Shown in pieces: positions 27,345-36,065 of a stretch of 64,000 nucleotides of DNA (position 1 is its first letter; the number at the start of each line of letters is the position of its first letter). The position numbers and the translations under genes were made by a program. The DNA is taken from NCBI GenBank assembly GCA_019638015.1, contig JAHBUP010000001.1, positions 1,582,424-1,646,423 on the forward strand, written 5' to 3'. The notes under the pieces are model-generated. The model was not told where the DNA came from. It did no database searches and saw only the letters and a program-made list of their open reading frames with translations. Source of the stretch: Melioribacteraceae bacterium. GTDB taxonomy: Bacteria > Bacteroidota > Ignavibacteria > Ignavibacteriales > Melioribacteraceae.

Positions 27345-27967
27345 ACAGTTTTATATTAGTTGATAACCCATTGGTTAAACGTGATATTACTATCTTGAGA
27401 AACAAAAGAACCGAATCAGCACAATTTAGAGAGGCATTGAAAAGAATTGCTTTTTCACTCGCTATTGAAATTTCAAAAAGTTTTACAGTCAAAAAGATGG
27501 AGGTACATACTCCTCTTGAATTGACTGATGGATATTATATCGACAAGCAAATTGTTTTAGTCCCAATATTGAGAGCAGGATTAAGTTTAGTTGATTCATT
27601 TATTGAGATGATTCCCGAAGCGAAAGTTGGACATATCGGTTTGCAAAGAGATGAAAAAACTTTACGTCCAATTGATTATTATTACAAAGCTCCGGCTTTG
27701 TTAAATAAATCAACAACAATACTATTAGACCCTATGCTGGCCACGGGTGGAAGTGCAGTTGCCTCCTTTAATTCATTAAAAGAAAAAGGAGCCAACGATT
27801 TAATTCTCGCTTGTTTAATAGCGGCTCCAGAAGGAATTGAAAAAATGAATCTTTATCATCCAGATATTCCAATCTATACAGCTGCTGTTGACCGGGAATT
27901 AAATCATAACGGTTATATATTGCCCGGTTTAGGTGATGCCGGTGATAGAACTTTTGGAACAATCTAA
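27341..27967 (+). CDS. upp: Uracil phosphoribosyltransferase
   Basis: The 208-residue type I PRTase has VPILRAGLSLVDSF, the PRPP-binding LDPMLATGGSAVA, and the uracil-specificity C-terminus NGYILPGLGDAGDRTFGT. It makes UMP from uracil and PRPP in pyrimidine salvage. It is coupled to the preceding flavoprotein gene by an ATGA overlap. Confidence 0.97.
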   Translation: MNSFILVDNPLVKRDITILRNKRTESAQFREALKRIAFSLAIEISKSFTVKKMEVHTPLELTDGYYIDKQIVLVPILRAGLSLVDSFIEMIPEAKVGHIGLQRDEKTLRPIDYYYKAPALLNKSTTILLDPMLATGGSAVASFNSLKEKGANDLILACLIAAPEGIEKMNLYHPDIPIYTAAVDRELNHNGYILPGLGDAGDRTFGTI

Positions 27968-27999
27968 AATACAATCGTTGTTAAGGCAATGAAAAAGTG

Positions 28000-30192
28000 A
28001 TGGATACCGCGATAACCATAAAACACGCTAAAATGCTAGAAATGCTTTTAGAAGCGTGCAGAGCCAATTTGCCGACTGTGAATGAAGAATTATTAAAAAA
28101 AGCATTCCATTTCAGCAGCGAATCTCATAAGAATGATTTTAGGGCTTCTGGGGAGCCATATTTTAATCATCCATTCGAAGTTGCGATGGTTGTTGCCCGC
28201 GAAATTCCTCTTGATGATATTTCTGTTGTAGCCGCACTTCTGCACGATGTGGTTGAGGATAGCGATATTAGTCTGGCTTTTCTTAATAAAGAATTCGGTA
28301 AAGAAACGGCAGAAATTGTTGACGGCGTAACAAAAATTGAGGGAGTATTTAAAGGTCAAGAAATTACTCAAGCCGAAAATTACCGTAAGTTATTGCTTTC
28401 GATGATTAAAGATGTGCGTGTAATACTCGTTAAGTTTGCCGATAGATTACACAATATGCGTACACTCGAATTTGTTCATCCGCAGAAACAAAGGCGCATT
28501 GCAAAAGAAACGTTAGAAATTTATGCCCCATTTGCTCATCGATTTGGATTAGGTGCAATTAAGTGGGAACTTGAAGATTTAGCTTTCAAGTACCTAAATA
28601 AAGAAGCCTACGACGATATAAAAAAAAGAATAAATGAAACAAGAAAGGATAGGGAATCATATCTAAATAAATTTTCTAAGCCTATTAAGGATAAACTTAA
28701 TGAGTATATAATTAAGTATGAACTTGGGGGAAGACCAAAGCATCTTTATAGTGTTTATAGAAAAATGGTTGTTCAAAACCGTCCCTTTGAAGATATTTAC
28801 GATTTATTAGCGATAAGAATTATAATAGATAATGATGACCCGAATTCATGTTATTATGTATTGGGAGTTGTAACTAATCTTTATAAACCAATACAAGAAA
28901 GATTTAAAGATTTTATTTCCATTCCTAAAAAGAACAATTACCAGTCAATACATACTACGGTAATTGGGCCTCAAGGTAAATTATTTGAAGTACAGATTAG
29001 AACTAGAAAAATGCATGAAATTGCTGAGCGGGGTGTTGCCGCGCACTGGAAGTATAAAGAGCACGCAACCACAAGTGACGCGGATTTGGAGGATTGGGTT
29101 AACTGGATTAGAGATGTTTTTGAAAATTCTACTAAAGATGAAGCTACCAAAGAGATACTTGCAAGTTTTAAACTCAATTTGTATCAGGATGAAATTTATG
29201 TTTTTACACCTAAAGGAGAATTGAAAAGATTACCAATCAATTCCACTCCGGTTGATTTTGCATTTGAAGTACACTCCAATGTCGGTTCACACTGCATAGG
29301 CGCAAAAGTGAATGGCAAAATTATGCCTTTAAATACTGTATTACATAGTGGAGATCAAGTTGAAATTATAACCTCTAAAAACCAGCATCCAAATAAAAGC
29401 TGGCTTCAATTTGTAACTACTCACAAAGCTAAGAGCAATATCAGAAAATATATAAACCGGGAAGAGGAAAAACTCATTGAATCCGGTAAAGATATTTGGG
29501 ATAAAAAAATAAAAAAACACAAACTAAGTTTTAATTCTGAAGAGATTACCAAATTAGCGCGCAAACTCAAATTTGATAATCTGCGCCAATTTTATACCGC
29601 TATTGCTCTCGATAAAATAAATGTGGAAGAATTACTAAATCCCGAGGTCGAGACTGAGGATAAAAATAAAGATGATATCGGGTTCGATAAATTTGCAAAT
29701 ATTGCCCGTACCACTCTAGGCGATCTTGTAATCGAAGGGGATCATAAGGGATTTGCATATACTTATGCTAAATGCTGCAATCCAATTCCTGGTGATCAAA
29801 TTGTAGGTTATGTAACAATTGGTGAGGGGATAAAAATTCACCGTAAAGATTGTGTAAATCTTATTAGCTTGGTAAAAAAAGGGGAGAGTAGGCTTGTGCC
29901 CGTCAGCTGGCCTAGAGATAACGGGGCTTATTTTATTGCGGGTTTGATTATTAAGGGAGAGGATATGCCGGGTATCTTGAAAGATATCTCAAACTCAATT
30001 ACCTCATTCGCAAATACTAATATCAAATCAGTAAATATCTCTTCGAGTGAATCGATGTTTAAAGGAACAATAGCCGTTTATGTAAAAGATCTTGATCATC
30101 TGCAAAAGTTAATTGACCGGCTTAAGAAAAATAGGGGAATTTATTCTGTGGAGAGATTCGATGCCGAAGCCATCAGGGCAGAACAATTGTGA
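28000..30192 (+). CDS. rel: Bifunctional (p)ppGpp synthetase/hydrolase (RelA/SpoT family)
   Basis: The ~730-residue protein has an HD hydrolase domain with ALLHDVVEDS (~50-200), a synthetase domain (~235-350: RPKHLYSVYRKM, EDIYDLLAIRII, EVQIRTRKMHEIAERG), TGS (~395-455: VYVFTPKGELKRLP), a helical/zinc-finger region with KCCNPIPGD, and a C-terminal ACT domain (~655-728). Both active sites appear intact, so it is a bifunctional Rel controlling the stringent response. The start is GTG 27997 or ATG 28000. The stop overlaps the next gene by 4 bp. Confidence 0.95.
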   Translation: MDTAITIKHAKMLEMLLEACRANLPTVNEELLKKAFHFSSESHKNDFRASGEPYFNHPFEVAMVVAREIPLDDISVVAALLHDVVEDSDISLAFLNKEFGKETAEIVDGVTKIEGVFKGQEITQAENYRKLLLSMIKDVRVILVKFADRLHNMRTLEFVHPQKQRRIAKETLEIYAPFAHRFGLGAIKWELEDLAFKYLNKEAYDDIKKRINETRKDRESYLNKFSKPIKDKLNEYIIKYELGGRPKHLYSVYRKMVVQNRPFEDIYDLLAIRIIIDNDDPNSCYYVLGVVTNLYKPIQERFKDFISIPKKNNYQSIHTTVIGPQGKLFEVQIRTRKMHEIAERGVAAHWKYKEHATTSDADLEDWVNWIRDVFENSTKDEATKEILASFKLNLYQDEIYVFTPKGELKRLPINSTPVDFAFEVHSNVGSHCIGAKVNGKIMPLNTVLHSGDQVEIITSKNQHPNKSWLQFVTTHKAKSNIRKYINREEEKLIESGKDIWDKKIKKHKLSFNSEEITKLARKLKFDNLRQFYTAIALDKINVEELLNPEVETEDKNKDDIGFDKFANIARTTLGDLVIEGDHKGFAYTYAKCCNPIPGDQIVGYVTIGEGIKIHRKDCVNLISLVKKGESRLVPVSWPRDNGAYFIAGLIIKGEDMPGILKDISNSITSFANTNIKSVNISSSESMFKGTIAVYVKDLDHLQKLIDRLKKNRGIYSVERFDAEAIRAEQL

Positions 30193-30605
30193 TTGAAGAA
30201 AGAATTCTTGCAATTGATTTTGGAGAAAAACGTATTGGTATTGCAATAACCGATCCTCTAAAAATTTTTGCTTACCCATTAACTACACTTAATAATGATT
30301 CTAAATTAATGGATGCCCTAAAGGAGATAATTAATAAATATAGTGTCACTAAAATTATTCTGGGAATCCCTCTTCGCGAGGATGGATCGGAAACTGTAAT
30401 TTCTAGAAAAGTGATGAATTTTAAATTGGATGTTGAAATGGAATTCAATATTGATATTGAACTGGTGGATGAGCGATATTCCTCTTCTATTGCAAAAGAT
30501 AGAATTATTGAATCGGTGGTATCTAAAAAAAAGAGAAGAGATAAATCATTGCTGGATAAAAATGCCGCCGCTGTAATTCTCGAAGATTGGTTAAGAAGTC
30601 ACTAA
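30189..30605 (+). CDS. ruvX: YqgF/RuvX-type putative Holliday junction resolvase
   Basis: The 138-residue RNase H-fold protein has acidic motif ILAIDFGEKRIGIAITDP, strand KIILGIPLREDGSE, LVDERYSS, and C-terminal DKNAAAVILEDWL. The family processes the 16S rRNA 5' end and may resolve junctions. It starts with GTG overlapping the rel stop (GTGA), implying translational coupling. Confidence 0.93.
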   Translation: MIEERILAIDFGEKRIGIAITDPLKIFAYPLTTLNNDSKLMDALKEIINKYSVTKIILGIPLREDGSETVISRKVMNFKLDVEMEFNIDIELVDERYSSSIAKDRIIESVVSKKKRRDKSLLDKNAAAVILEDWLRSH

Positions 30606-30617
30606 AATAATTATATA

Positions 30618-31421
30618 ATGAATTCATTAGAAGATTCTATTGTCCATTCATTGGATGGAAACGATAACAAGGATATTTTTCCCTACCTTCCTTATATACT
30701 GCAAGATTTATGGGAGATGGGAGCATCGGTAAATAACATTCATACGCTAATTGAAAGGTATCAAAAGTATTTTACTGGAAAGCTAAAAATACTTGATCTG
30801 GGTTGTGGCAAGGGTGTTGTTTCTATTAAATCTGCCAAGAAGTTTGGAGCTAATTGTACTGGCGTTGATGGAATGAATGAATTTATTAATGAGGCTAAAG
30901 AAAAAGCAAAGGAGCACAAGGTTTCTGAATTATGCAGTTTTGAATTGGGCGATATCCGAAATTCTATCGTAAATTATAAAAATTTTGATTTTGTAATATT
31001 AGGTGCAGTCGGACCAATCTTTGGAAGTTACTCCTCCACATTGAGTGCAGTGAGTAAATGCTTACAACCGAATGGGCTATTAATACTTGATGATGGTTAT
31101 TTAAATGATGAATCCAGTATTCCAAACCCAAATGTGCTAAAGCGGCATATGTTAATGGAACAAGCTACATCTACCGGATTAGTTTTACTCGATGAAATAA
31201 TTAGCGGCACTGATGAAATAAAAGGTATTGATGAGGATATGTACAAAAAAATTAATGATCGTTGCAATGAATTGATGACAAAATATCCCGAAAAAGAAAA
31301 ATTATTTAAAGGGTATTTAATGAGGCAGGAAGAGGAAAATCATGTATTAGAAAATGAAATTATAGGATCTACTATGATTTTCGGAAATAAAGACCATTGG
31401 CTCAATTTCAAAATAAGCTAA
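30618..31421 (+). CDS. Class I SAM-dependent methyltransferase
   Basis: The 267-residue protein has SAM motif I KILDLGCGKGVVSIKSA (~58-74), an acidic post-I residue (CTGVDGMNEF), motif II/III SFELGDIR and FVILGAVGPIFG, and a C-terminal substrate region. The substrate cannot be told; the fold resembles small-molecule methyltransferases of the Methyltransf_25 type. It lies 12 bp after ruvX, probably in the same operon, and is the last gene before the microcompartment unit. Confidence 0.82.
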   Translation: MNSLEDSIVHSLDGNDNKDIFPYLPYILQDLWEMGASVNNIHTLIERYQKYFTGKLKILDLGCGKGVVSIKSAKKFGANCTGVDGMNEFINEAKEKAKEHKVSELCSFELGDIRNSIVNYKNFDFVILGAVGPIFGSYSSTLSAVSKCLQPNGLLILDDGYLNDESSIPNPNVLKRHMLMEQATSTGLVLLDEIISGTDEIKGIDEDMYKKINDRCNELMTKYPEKEKLFKGYLMRQEEENHVLENEIIGSTMIFGNKDHWLNFKIS

Positions 31422-31460
31422 ATTTGTTGCCAAAATAAGCCAAAAAAGGAAGTTTTGAAA

Positions 31461-31489
31461 TTGACATTTTTTACTATATGAGCTATTTT
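31461..31489 (+). promoter_or_regulatory. Candidate promoter of the microcompartment shell genes
   Basis: TTGACA (31461-31466), a 17-bp spacer and TATTTT (31484-31489), with TATTTTG also close to the Bacteroidota -7 box. It lies in the 103-bp gap before the first BMC gene. It is the most sigma70-like promoter I noticed in the window. Confidence 0.6.
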
Positions 31490-31524
31490 GTTCACAAAAT
31501 TAAATCAATAATGGGAGCAATCTT

Positions 31525-31806
31525 ATGACACTTGATGCACTTGGAATGATTGAAACAAAAGGGTTAGTGGGAGCCATTGAAGCTGCAGATGCAATGGTTA
31601 AAGCCGCTAAAGTTGAACTAATTGGTAAAGAAACAATTGGTGGCGGTTATGTTACTGTTATGGTTCGTGGTGATGTTGGTGCTGTTAAAGCAGCTACCGA
31701 TGCAGGCGCAGCCGCAGCTCAGCGAGTTGGTGAACTTGTTTCAGTTCATGTAATTCCAAGACCTCATACCGATGTTGAATTGATTCTTCCTAAAAGAGCT
31801 AAATAA
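31525..31806 (+). CDS. Bacterial microcompartment hexameric shell protein (BMC-H, PduA/EutM type)
   Basis: The 93-residue protein is a single BMC domain: [40 protein letters not shown] (lysine in the family's edge-contact position), [20 protein letters not shown] and SVHVIPRPH. Such subunits form flat hexamers that tile the shell, with a central pore lined by the glycine-rich loop after 'GKE'. A strong GGGAG ribosome site and an isolated promoter suggest high expression. A second BMC gene starts 9 bp later. No BMC-P or BMC-T gene occurs in the window. Confidence 0.97.
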   Translation: MTLDALGMIETKGLVGAIEAADAMVKAAKVELIGKETIGGGYVTVMVRGDVGAVKAATDAGAAAAQRVGELVSVHVIPRPHTDVELILPKRAK

Positions 31807-31815
31807 TAATATTTT

Positions 31816-32520
31816 ATGCAATTAGCATTAGGATTAATTGAAACTAAGGGTTTAATAGGTGCTATTGAAGCCGCAGACGCAATGCTAAAAGCCGCTAACG
31901 TCAAATTAGTTAGTAAAGAAAAAATAACTGCCGCTTTAGTGACGATTAAAATTGTTGGTGAAGTTGCCGCTGTTAAATCTGCTGTGGATGCTGGAGCAGC
32001 TGCCGCTCAAAGAGTTGGACAACTAGTCGCGGTTCATGTTATCCCTAGACCTCATGAACAAATTGATAGTTTTATTTTAGATGCTCCCCTTATTGATGAG
32101 GAGAAAAAAATACCAAAACAACAAAAAGTAAAAACTACTTCCAAACCAACACCGCAAATTGGCATCAAGGAGGAAGAAAATTTATTTAATGTTGTTAAGG
32201 AAGAAACTATCGAAGAAGTTTTAGAGACTTCACCAGAGAATGCCGAGATTGAAATTCTTCCTGAAGTTGAGCAGGAAGAAGAGAAGCAAACTCCAATTTA
32301 TAATCATTTGGAACAACTCAAAAAAGAAGCTCTTAGTGAAATAACAGATTATGCAGATAAAAACATCTCAAGTGAACTAGAGCTTGAAGAAATGAAAACA
32401 ATGAATGTTCATCAACTTAGACATTTAGCGAGGGGATTTGCCGGATTTCCGATAAAGGGACGACAAATATCGAGAGCTAATAGAGATGAACTTTTAGCGT
32501 ATTTTGAGAAATTAAAATAG
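31816..32520 (+). CDS. BMC-H shell protein with acidic linker and SAP/Rho-N-like C-terminal tail
   Basis: Residues 1-~88 form a BMC domain close to the preceding protein ([37 protein letters not shown]). Residues ~95-180 are a Glu/Lys/Pro-rich, probably disordered linker. Residues ~195-234 form a short helical module ([29 protein letters not shown]) resembling SAP or Rho N-terminal nucleic-acid-binding motifs, by eye only. EutK and PduK are known BMC-H proteins with C-terminal appendages, but neither tail matches this one. The tail probably faces one side of the shell and may recruit cargo, nucleic acid or a positioning factor. It is the last gene before the hairpin terminator. Confidence 0.93.
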   Translation: MQLALGLIETKGLIGAIEAADAMLKAANVKLVSKEKITAALVTIKIVGEVAAVKSAVDAGAAAAQRVGQLVAVHVIPRPHEQIDSFILDAPLIDEEKKIPKQQKVKTTSKPTPQIGIKEEENLFNVVKEETIEEVLETSPENAEIEILPEVEQEEEKQTPIYNHLEQLKKEALSEITDYADKNISSELELEEMKTMNVHQLRHLARGFAGFPIKGRQISRANRDELLAYFEKLK

Positions 32521-32544
32521 TATTAACATTAGTCTAATTTTAGG

Positions 32545-32569
32545 AACTCCACAATTGTGGAGTTTTTTT
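32545..32569 (+). terminator. Terminator of the microcompartment gene pair
   Basis: AACTCCACAATTGTGGAGTT (32545-32564) is a perfect 20-bp palindrome followed by a T run. It ends 25 bp after the second BMC stop and so isolates the pair as its own transcription unit. Confidence 0.88.
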
Positions 32570-32576
32570 ATATTTG
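32569..32576 (+). promoter_or_regulatory. Bacteroidota-type -7 box for a nearly leaderless ybbR transcript
   Basis: TATATTTG exactly matches the TAnnTTTG consensus and ends 3 bases before the ATG at 32580, immediately after the upstream terminator. No convincing -33 element is visible, so this is tentative. Confidence 0.45.
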
Positions 32577-32579
32577 TGT

Positions 32580-33491
32580 ATGAAATCAAAAGTCGTAACA
32601 CTATCATTTATTATACTATTCTCTATCTTTCTATGGATATCAGTTTCCTTATCGGAAAATTTTATTGTTACAATCAAAGCTCCGATTAAAGTTACCGATT
32701 TACCAATAAATAATGGTGTTAGTAATATTTCCGCCGATGAAGTATTTATTCAGTTAAAAGGTAATGGATGGAATTTAGCAAAAATATTTCTTGGTACTCC
32801 GGAAGAATTTTCGATATCAGCCAGAAGAAAACTTGGTAAGCATCGCGAACAACTCCGAAGTTATGTTGAAGCCAATCAATGGATTACTTCATCATTTCAG
32901 GTGATAGAAATTTCTCCACCTTCAATTGAATTTTCTGTGGGCAAAATATTATCCAAAAAAGTAAAAATTGCTCCTATACTAAATTTGAATTATAAGGATG
33001 GATTTGGACTTGTTTCCAATTTAAAAATAAGTCCCGACTCTGTTGAAATTTATGGACCTGGAACTTTGCTTAAAAATATTGACAGCATTGTTACCGAGCC
33101 TCTTCAGCTTCAAAATATTTCGGAAAATATTAGGGATGAATTAAACCTTGTTGTACCCCAAGGAATTGAAATTAATAGAAGAACATGCGAGCTTCAGTTC
33201 GAAGTACAAAAAATTGTTGAGACGATGATTAATAATATTGTAATCGAATCACTAAATGTTCCGCAGTTAAAAGAAATGGATTTTTACCCTAATAAAATAT
33301 CGGTAACGTTAAGGGGAGGAATTCAAAGACTTGGGAAAATTACTAGAGATAGTATTCGTGCTTACATTAATTATTGGGATGTTATTAATGACGATGGTAA
33401 ATCGGTTAAACCCAAAATTGAAATTCCAAAATATACTTCTATACTTAACGTTGAACCTAAATACATAGAATTGATAATTAAACAATACTGA
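32580..33491 (+). CDS. ybbR: YbbR-domain protein
   Basis: About 303 residues with an N-terminal membrane helix (VVTLSFIILFSIFLWISVSL), which anchors an extracytoplasmic region of YbbR repeats (e.g. SVGKILSKKVKIAPIL and PDSVEIYGPGTLLKNIDSI). YbbR/CdaR proteins regulate the diadenylate cyclase CdaA in Firmicutes; here no cdaA is adjacent. The ATG at 32580 gives a clean membrane anchor and has no ribosome site, consistent with a leaderless message. tmk starts 1 bp after the stop. Confidence 0.85.
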   Translation: MKSKVVTLSFIILFSIFLWISVSLSENFIVTIKAPIKVTDLPINNGVSNISADEVFIQLKGNGWNLAKIFLGTPEEFSISARRKLGKHREQLRSYVEANQWITSSFQVIEISPPSIEFSVGKILSKKVKIAPILNLNYKDGFGLVSNLKISPDSVEIYGPGTLLKNIDSIVTEPLQLQNISENIRDELNLVVPQGIEINRRTCELQFEVQKIVETMINNIVIESLNVPQLKEMDFYPNKISVTLRGGIQRLGKITRDSIRAYINYWDVINDDGKSVKPKIEIPKYTSILNVEPKYIELIIKQY

Positions 33492-33492
33492 T

Positions 33493-34104
33493 ATGTTCAT
33501 AACTTTTGAAGGTTTAGATTTTTGCGGCAAATCCACTCAAGTAAAATTGCTTGAGAACTATTTGAATGAAAATAATATTCAGCTAAAACTAATTAGAGAA
33601 CCGGGAGGCACGTCAATTTCGGAAAAAGTTAGAGATATTTTACTTGATAAAAAAAACTCCGAGATGACGATAGAGACAGAACTAATTTTATTTGCCGCTA
33701 GCCGATCTCAACTTGTTAATCAAGTAATTCTTCCGGCTTTGAATAAAGATATATTCGTTATATCAGACCGATTCCACGATTCATCGATTGCTTATCAAGC
33801 ATTTGGGAGAGGTATTGATCTCGATTTTGTGGTTAATCTGCAAAATTTTGTGATAGGTAAAGCAATCCCGGATATTACTTTCTACCTTGACATTACTGTT
33901 GAAGAAATGTTATTAAGGAAGAAAGCTTTTAAACAGATTGACCGAATTGAATCTTCGGAAAATGATTTTTATAAAAAGGTGCGAGAAGGTTATTTGTATC
34001 TCTCAGAGAAACACAACCGCTTTCGAAAGATTGATGGTACTTTACCGATTGAAGAAATACATTCATTAATAGTAAATGAAATTAAGTCTGCCAAGAAAGG
34101 CTAA
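33493..34104 (+). CDS. tmk: Thymidylate kinase
   Basis: The 203-residue P-loop kinase opens MFITFEGLDFCGKSTQ; the usual D-G-A/S-GKST loop reads D-F-C-GKST. DRY-like ISDRFHDSSIAYQAFGRG and the LID region RKKAFKQIDRIE follow. It phosphorylates dTMP to dTDP. It is packed between ybbR and ctp with 1-bp gaps. Confidence 0.95.
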   Translation: MFITFEGLDFCGKSTQVKLLENYLNENNIQLKLIREPGGTSISEKVRDILLDKKNSEMTIETELILFAASRSQLVNQVILPALNKDIFVISDRFHDSSIAYQAFGRGIDLDFVVNLQNFVIGKAIPDITFYLDITVEEMLLRKKAFKQIDRIESSENDFYKKVREGYLYLSEKHNRFRKIDGTLPIEEIHSLIVNEIKSAKKG

Positions 34105-34105
34105 A

Positions 34106-35746
34106 ATGAATAGAAGAATAAAAATTTTAACATTGGGATTATCATTCCTACTATTTTCAGCTTTCCTCACCCGTGATAATGATCTCTATTTTGAAATTAA
34201 TAAAGGCATCGACATATTCGGGCGTGTTTATAAAGAGGTGGCGTTAAATTATGTTGACCAGGTTAATCCGCAGGATTTTATGATTTCCGGAATAGAAGGA
34301 ATGCTCTCATCTTTAGACCCCTATACAAATTTTATTGATGCTTATGAACAGAAGGATATTGATATTGTTACAAAAGGAAAGTATGGAGGAATTGGCGCAA
34401 CTGTTGGATTGAGAGAAAATGAAATTACAATCGTTGATCTTATTGAGGGCTATTCTGCACAACGACAAGGATTGCGGATTGGAGATGTAATTGAGAAAAT
34501 TGATAGTGTTGAAGTGAATAAAGATAATTATGATAGATTGAGCGAATTTTTGAAAGGGGACCCTGGTACTTCGGTTAAGTTATTAGTCAAACGGGCACAA
34601 GTCGATGATAAACTGAAATTTGAATTGGTTCGTGAAGAAGTAGAAATAAAAAATATTACCTTTTATGGTTTCATACCCCATGAAGGTAATACGGCTTATG
34701 TTAAATTAAGCAGTTTTACGAGGAGTGCCGGCGATGAATTAAAAAATGCCATAATTGAACTTAGAAAACAAAAAGAAATAAAAAATTTCATACTCGATCT
34801 TCGTGGAAATCCGGGCGGACTGCTCGATGCGGCAATTGATGTTAGTGAAAAATTTCTTGAAAAGGGGGAATTAGTTGTAAGTGTGATGGGAAGAGATTCT
34901 TTATCTAAAAAAAATTACTTTGCGGCAGAAGAGCCATTAATTAATAATATACCTGTTATTGTATTAATTGATGGCGGTACCGCAAGCGCATCGGAAATTG
35001 TTAGCGGCGCACTGCAAGATCACGATAGGGCACTAATTATTGGGGAGAATTCATTTGGAAAAGGGTTGGTACAGACTGTAATTCCTCTTTCACATAATAC
35101 TTCACTAAAGATTACTACTGCGCGTTATTTCACACCGAGCGGAAGATCGATTCAGAAAATTGATTATTCTAAAAGTAAAGTTTTAGAAGTCGGTGCATCA
35201 ATTAACAAAGCAAATTTTCTTACGGACAATAAAAGGGTAGTATTCTCTGCAGGAGGAGTTACTCCCGATTCTGTTGTTGTATTTCGAACTGATTCCCCTT
35301 TGATGGATCAATTATTGGCTCAAGGAATGTTTTTTAAGTATGCTACTAACTTTTATAATTCGAATCCGGGTAATAATTTTGATAAGATTAAAGATGATGT
35401 ACTACTAAAACAATTTGTTACTTTTCTTGAACAAAAGGGTTTTGATTATTCAAGCAAAAGTGACAAACTGATTACTCAGTTAATTGAGAATTCAAAAGAG
35501 GAACCATTAGATGAAAAATTAGTTGAGCTTCTTAAAAAGCAGAAGGGTAATAGTTCAGCTAATATTAATAAGGAAATTGAAAAATATAAAATTGAGTTTA
35601 TAGGTGAATTGCGCTCAGAGTTAAAAGCAAGAACAAATGGAAGAATAGGAAGGTTGAGTGAATCATTAAAAACAGACCGGCAATTTTTAACTGCGGTTTC
35701 AATTTTAAATAATAATTTACATAAACAGTTACTTCAAAATAAATAA
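34106..35746 (+). CDS. ctpA: Carboxy-terminal processing protease (S41)
   Basis: The frame is open from 34076, but ATG 34106, right after the tmk stop, gives a 546-residue protein with a signal anchor (LTLGLSFLLFSAFL). It contains a PDZ domain (~70-155, KYGGIGATVGLREN...GYSAQRQGLRIGDVIEKID). The S41 core has DLRGNPGGLLDAAIDVSE, catalytic Ser in GGTASASEIVSGAL and Lys in ENSFGKGLVQTV. A long helical C-terminus follows. It degrades or trims periplasmic proteins at their C-termini. Confidence 0.94.
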   Translation: MNRRIKILTLGLSFLLFSAFLTRDNDLYFEINKGIDIFGRVYKEVALNYVDQVNPQDFMISGIEGMLSSLDPYTNFIDAYEQKDIDIVTKGKYGGIGATVGLRENEITIVDLIEGYSAQRQGLRIGDVIEKIDSVEVNKDNYDRLSEFLKGDPGTSVKLLVKRAQVDDKLKFELVREEVEIKNITFYGFIPHEGNTAYVKLSSFTRSAGDELKNAIIELRKQKEIKNFILDLRGNPGGLLDAAIDVSEKFLEKGELVVSVMGRDSLSKKNYFAAEEPLINNIPVIVLIDGGTASASEIVSGALQDHDRALIIGENSFGKGLVQTVIPLSHNTSLKITTARYFTPSGRSIQKIDYSKSKVLEVGASINKANFLTDNKRVVFSAGGVTPDSVVVFRTDSPLMDQLLAQGMFFKYATNFYNSNPGNNFDKIKDDVLLKQFVTFLEQKGFDYSSKSDKLITQLIENSKEEPLDEKLVELLKKQKGNSSANINKEIEKYKIEFIGELRSELKARTNGRIGRLSESLKTDRQFLTAVSILNNNLHKQLLQNK

Positions 35747-35763
35747 TAATCCAGTGCCGACTT

Positions 35764-36054
35764 ATGATTAAAAACCTCAAAGTTATTGTATATCGAAATC
35801 CAAAAATGACAACATGCCCCAGTTGTAAAGAATTTGGGACGCTCCAGAGATCCAGAGCTAAATCAATGTTTGAGCAGATTATTAAAAAAATATCCTTCTT
35901 CAAATATTACAGATGTACCAAATGCGGCTGGCGCGGGTCAATGTCATATCTAATTTTTACAAAAGCTTCTCTAAAAACTTTGATTTTTTATTTATTTCTG
36001 GCGCTGTTGGCGGCTTATATTATTAGAATTGTGCTTGTGCGATTTGTAGGGTAA
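35764..36054 (+). CDS. Small zinc-ribbon membrane protein
   Basis: A 96-residue hypothetical protein with two CxxC pairs (TTCPSCKEFG and YRCTKCGWRG) forming a probable zinc ribbon, then one C-terminal membrane helix (LKTLIFYLFLALLAAYIIRI). Zinc ribbons of this shape bind metal, nucleic acid or protein; nothing here tells which. It follows ctpA by 17 bp and converges with the exonuclease-GIY-YIG gene. Confidence 0.75.
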   Translation: MIKNLKVIVYRNPKMTTCPSCKEFGTLQRSRAKSMFEQIIKKISFFKYYRCTKCGWRGSMSYLIFTKASLKTLIFYLFLALLAAYIIRIVLVRFVG

Positions 36055-36065
36055 TAATTGGTTGG

